The notes under the pieces: model-generated
Told to the model about the DNA's origin: nothing
Databases searched by the model: none
What the model saw: the letters and a program-made list of their open reading frames with translations, nothing else
NCBI GenBank assembly: GCA_964020155.1
Contig: OZ026556.1
Coordinates: 4,068,501-4,132,500 of the forward strand
DNA from: Chondrilla cf. caribensis
Lineage: Eukaryota > Porifera > Demospongiae > Chondrillida > Chondrillidae
DNA: 64,000 bases
Direction: 5' to 3'
Part shown: one piece after another, positions 63,665-64,000 of the stretch
Numbering within the stretch: the first letter of the stretch is position 1
How the letters are laid out: each line of letters starts with the position of its first letter
Made by a program: the position numbers and the translations under genes

Positions 63665-64000
63665 TGTCCAACAGACACACAGACGGATGATAAACATAAC
63701 TCTTGTCACCGCCAAATCGAAGGCATTCGTTCAGGAAAAGTTTGTGCTCGAACCTGCCTATATCAGAGGCGTGTCTGTGTTTATTAGGATTAAAGTTCTT
63801 CTGTAAGTGGGCTGACATATCGGATTCCGAAGACTGCATTTTCCGAAGGATCTCTTCTTCTCCAGGTAATTTCCATTTGGATTCCTTCTTACTGTCATCT
63901 TTCCGTTCTTCTTCGGCTAGTAAAAACTGAAAGAACTTCGTTTCCATTAGAATCTGTCATGAGTCTTTAGGTAACATAATGTCATAATGTGTTCTCACAC

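Larger units (their letters stand above)
61675..63951 (-). pseudogene. ANK-B: ankyrin-repeat gene copy with UBA-like C-terminus, damaged
   Basis: Exons on the minus strand: 63690-63951 (METKFFQFLLAEEERKD...), about 63325-63390 (ENTPLHLAAQSGLLGCVE), about 62830-63025 (LLLAYGSPLLRKNTLGKTPC), about 62159-62270 (GQNGLNTPFEGGSDEDFQ) and 61675-62037. The last holds a UBA-like segment (LVDRLVSMGFPNRHLNEELL) near its C-terminus. Relative to ANK-A it has a 29-bp deletion just after the original ATG (translation could restart at a second ATG), loss of the TPL of an ankyrin repeat, and a deletion fusing GGD to intron sequence without a splice donor. It is therefore probably broken, though a shortened product from the 3' exons is possible. 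A ubiquitin-binding role for the C-terminus is inferred. Confidence 0.6.

Noticed and set aside
59638..63990. Complete ANKIB1-type RING/IBR ubiquitin ligase
   Set aside because: The ankyrin exons resemble that family's N-terminus, but no RING or IBR cysteine pattern occurs anywhere in the window; the 3' exons instead give a UBA-like segment.

Overview
The window is nuclear DNA of an invertebrate animal. Every recognisable gene is split by short GT-AG introns, a Pol III tRNA gene lies inside an intron, and non-coding space is full of (CA/GT)n microsatellites, satellites, MITEs and a tRNA-derived SINE. The gene set (CLC-6/7-type exchanger, mitochondrial bL12m, MFSD11/UNC93-like transporters, lineage-expanded death-domain proteins, ankyrin/UBA proteins) fits an early-branching or other invertebrate. 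A demosponge is plausible but not proven from sequence alone.

Layout. 1-6480: two interleaved satellite families (about 187 and 358 bp units), ending in an inverted copy of the first. 6600-7960: two minisatellites. 7112-17974 (-): a 24-exon (possibly 25-exon) CLC-6/7-type chloride/proton exchanger with a tRNA-Gly(UCC) gene in an intron. 18184-20054 (+): mitochondrial ribosomal protein bL12m, sharing a 209-bp divergent promoter with the CLC gene. 20643-38320: three minus-strand paralogues (DD-A, DD-B, DD-C) with a coiled-coil N-terminus, acidic linker, death-fold domain and a C-terminal tail holding a CxxC pair. DD-B is head-to-head with an intact single-pass receptor-like gene (30953-32423, +). 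DD-A is head-to-head with a broken copy of that receptor (26004-26258), which has a TIR transposon inserted just before its ATG. 39709-57620 (-): three complete tandem copies of an MFSD11/UNC93-like transporter with identical 18-exon structure. 57890-64000: decaying tandem copies of an ankyrin-repeat gene, one with UBA-like 3' exons, plus a SINE and minisatellites.

Working together. The CLC exchanger and the MFSD11-like transporters are membrane proteins, and the CLC-6/7 family is late-endosomal/lysosomal. Their promoters share GTCACGTGA-type E-boxes resembling the CLEAR element. The most novel part is the duplicated death-domain/receptor block: a cytosolic coiled-coil plus death-domain adaptor encoded back-to-back with a small cell-surface protein suggests, without proving, a co-regulated signalling pair. 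I could run no database search. Families were assigned by recognising conserved motifs, and exon boundaries by GT-AG sites with consistent reading phase.
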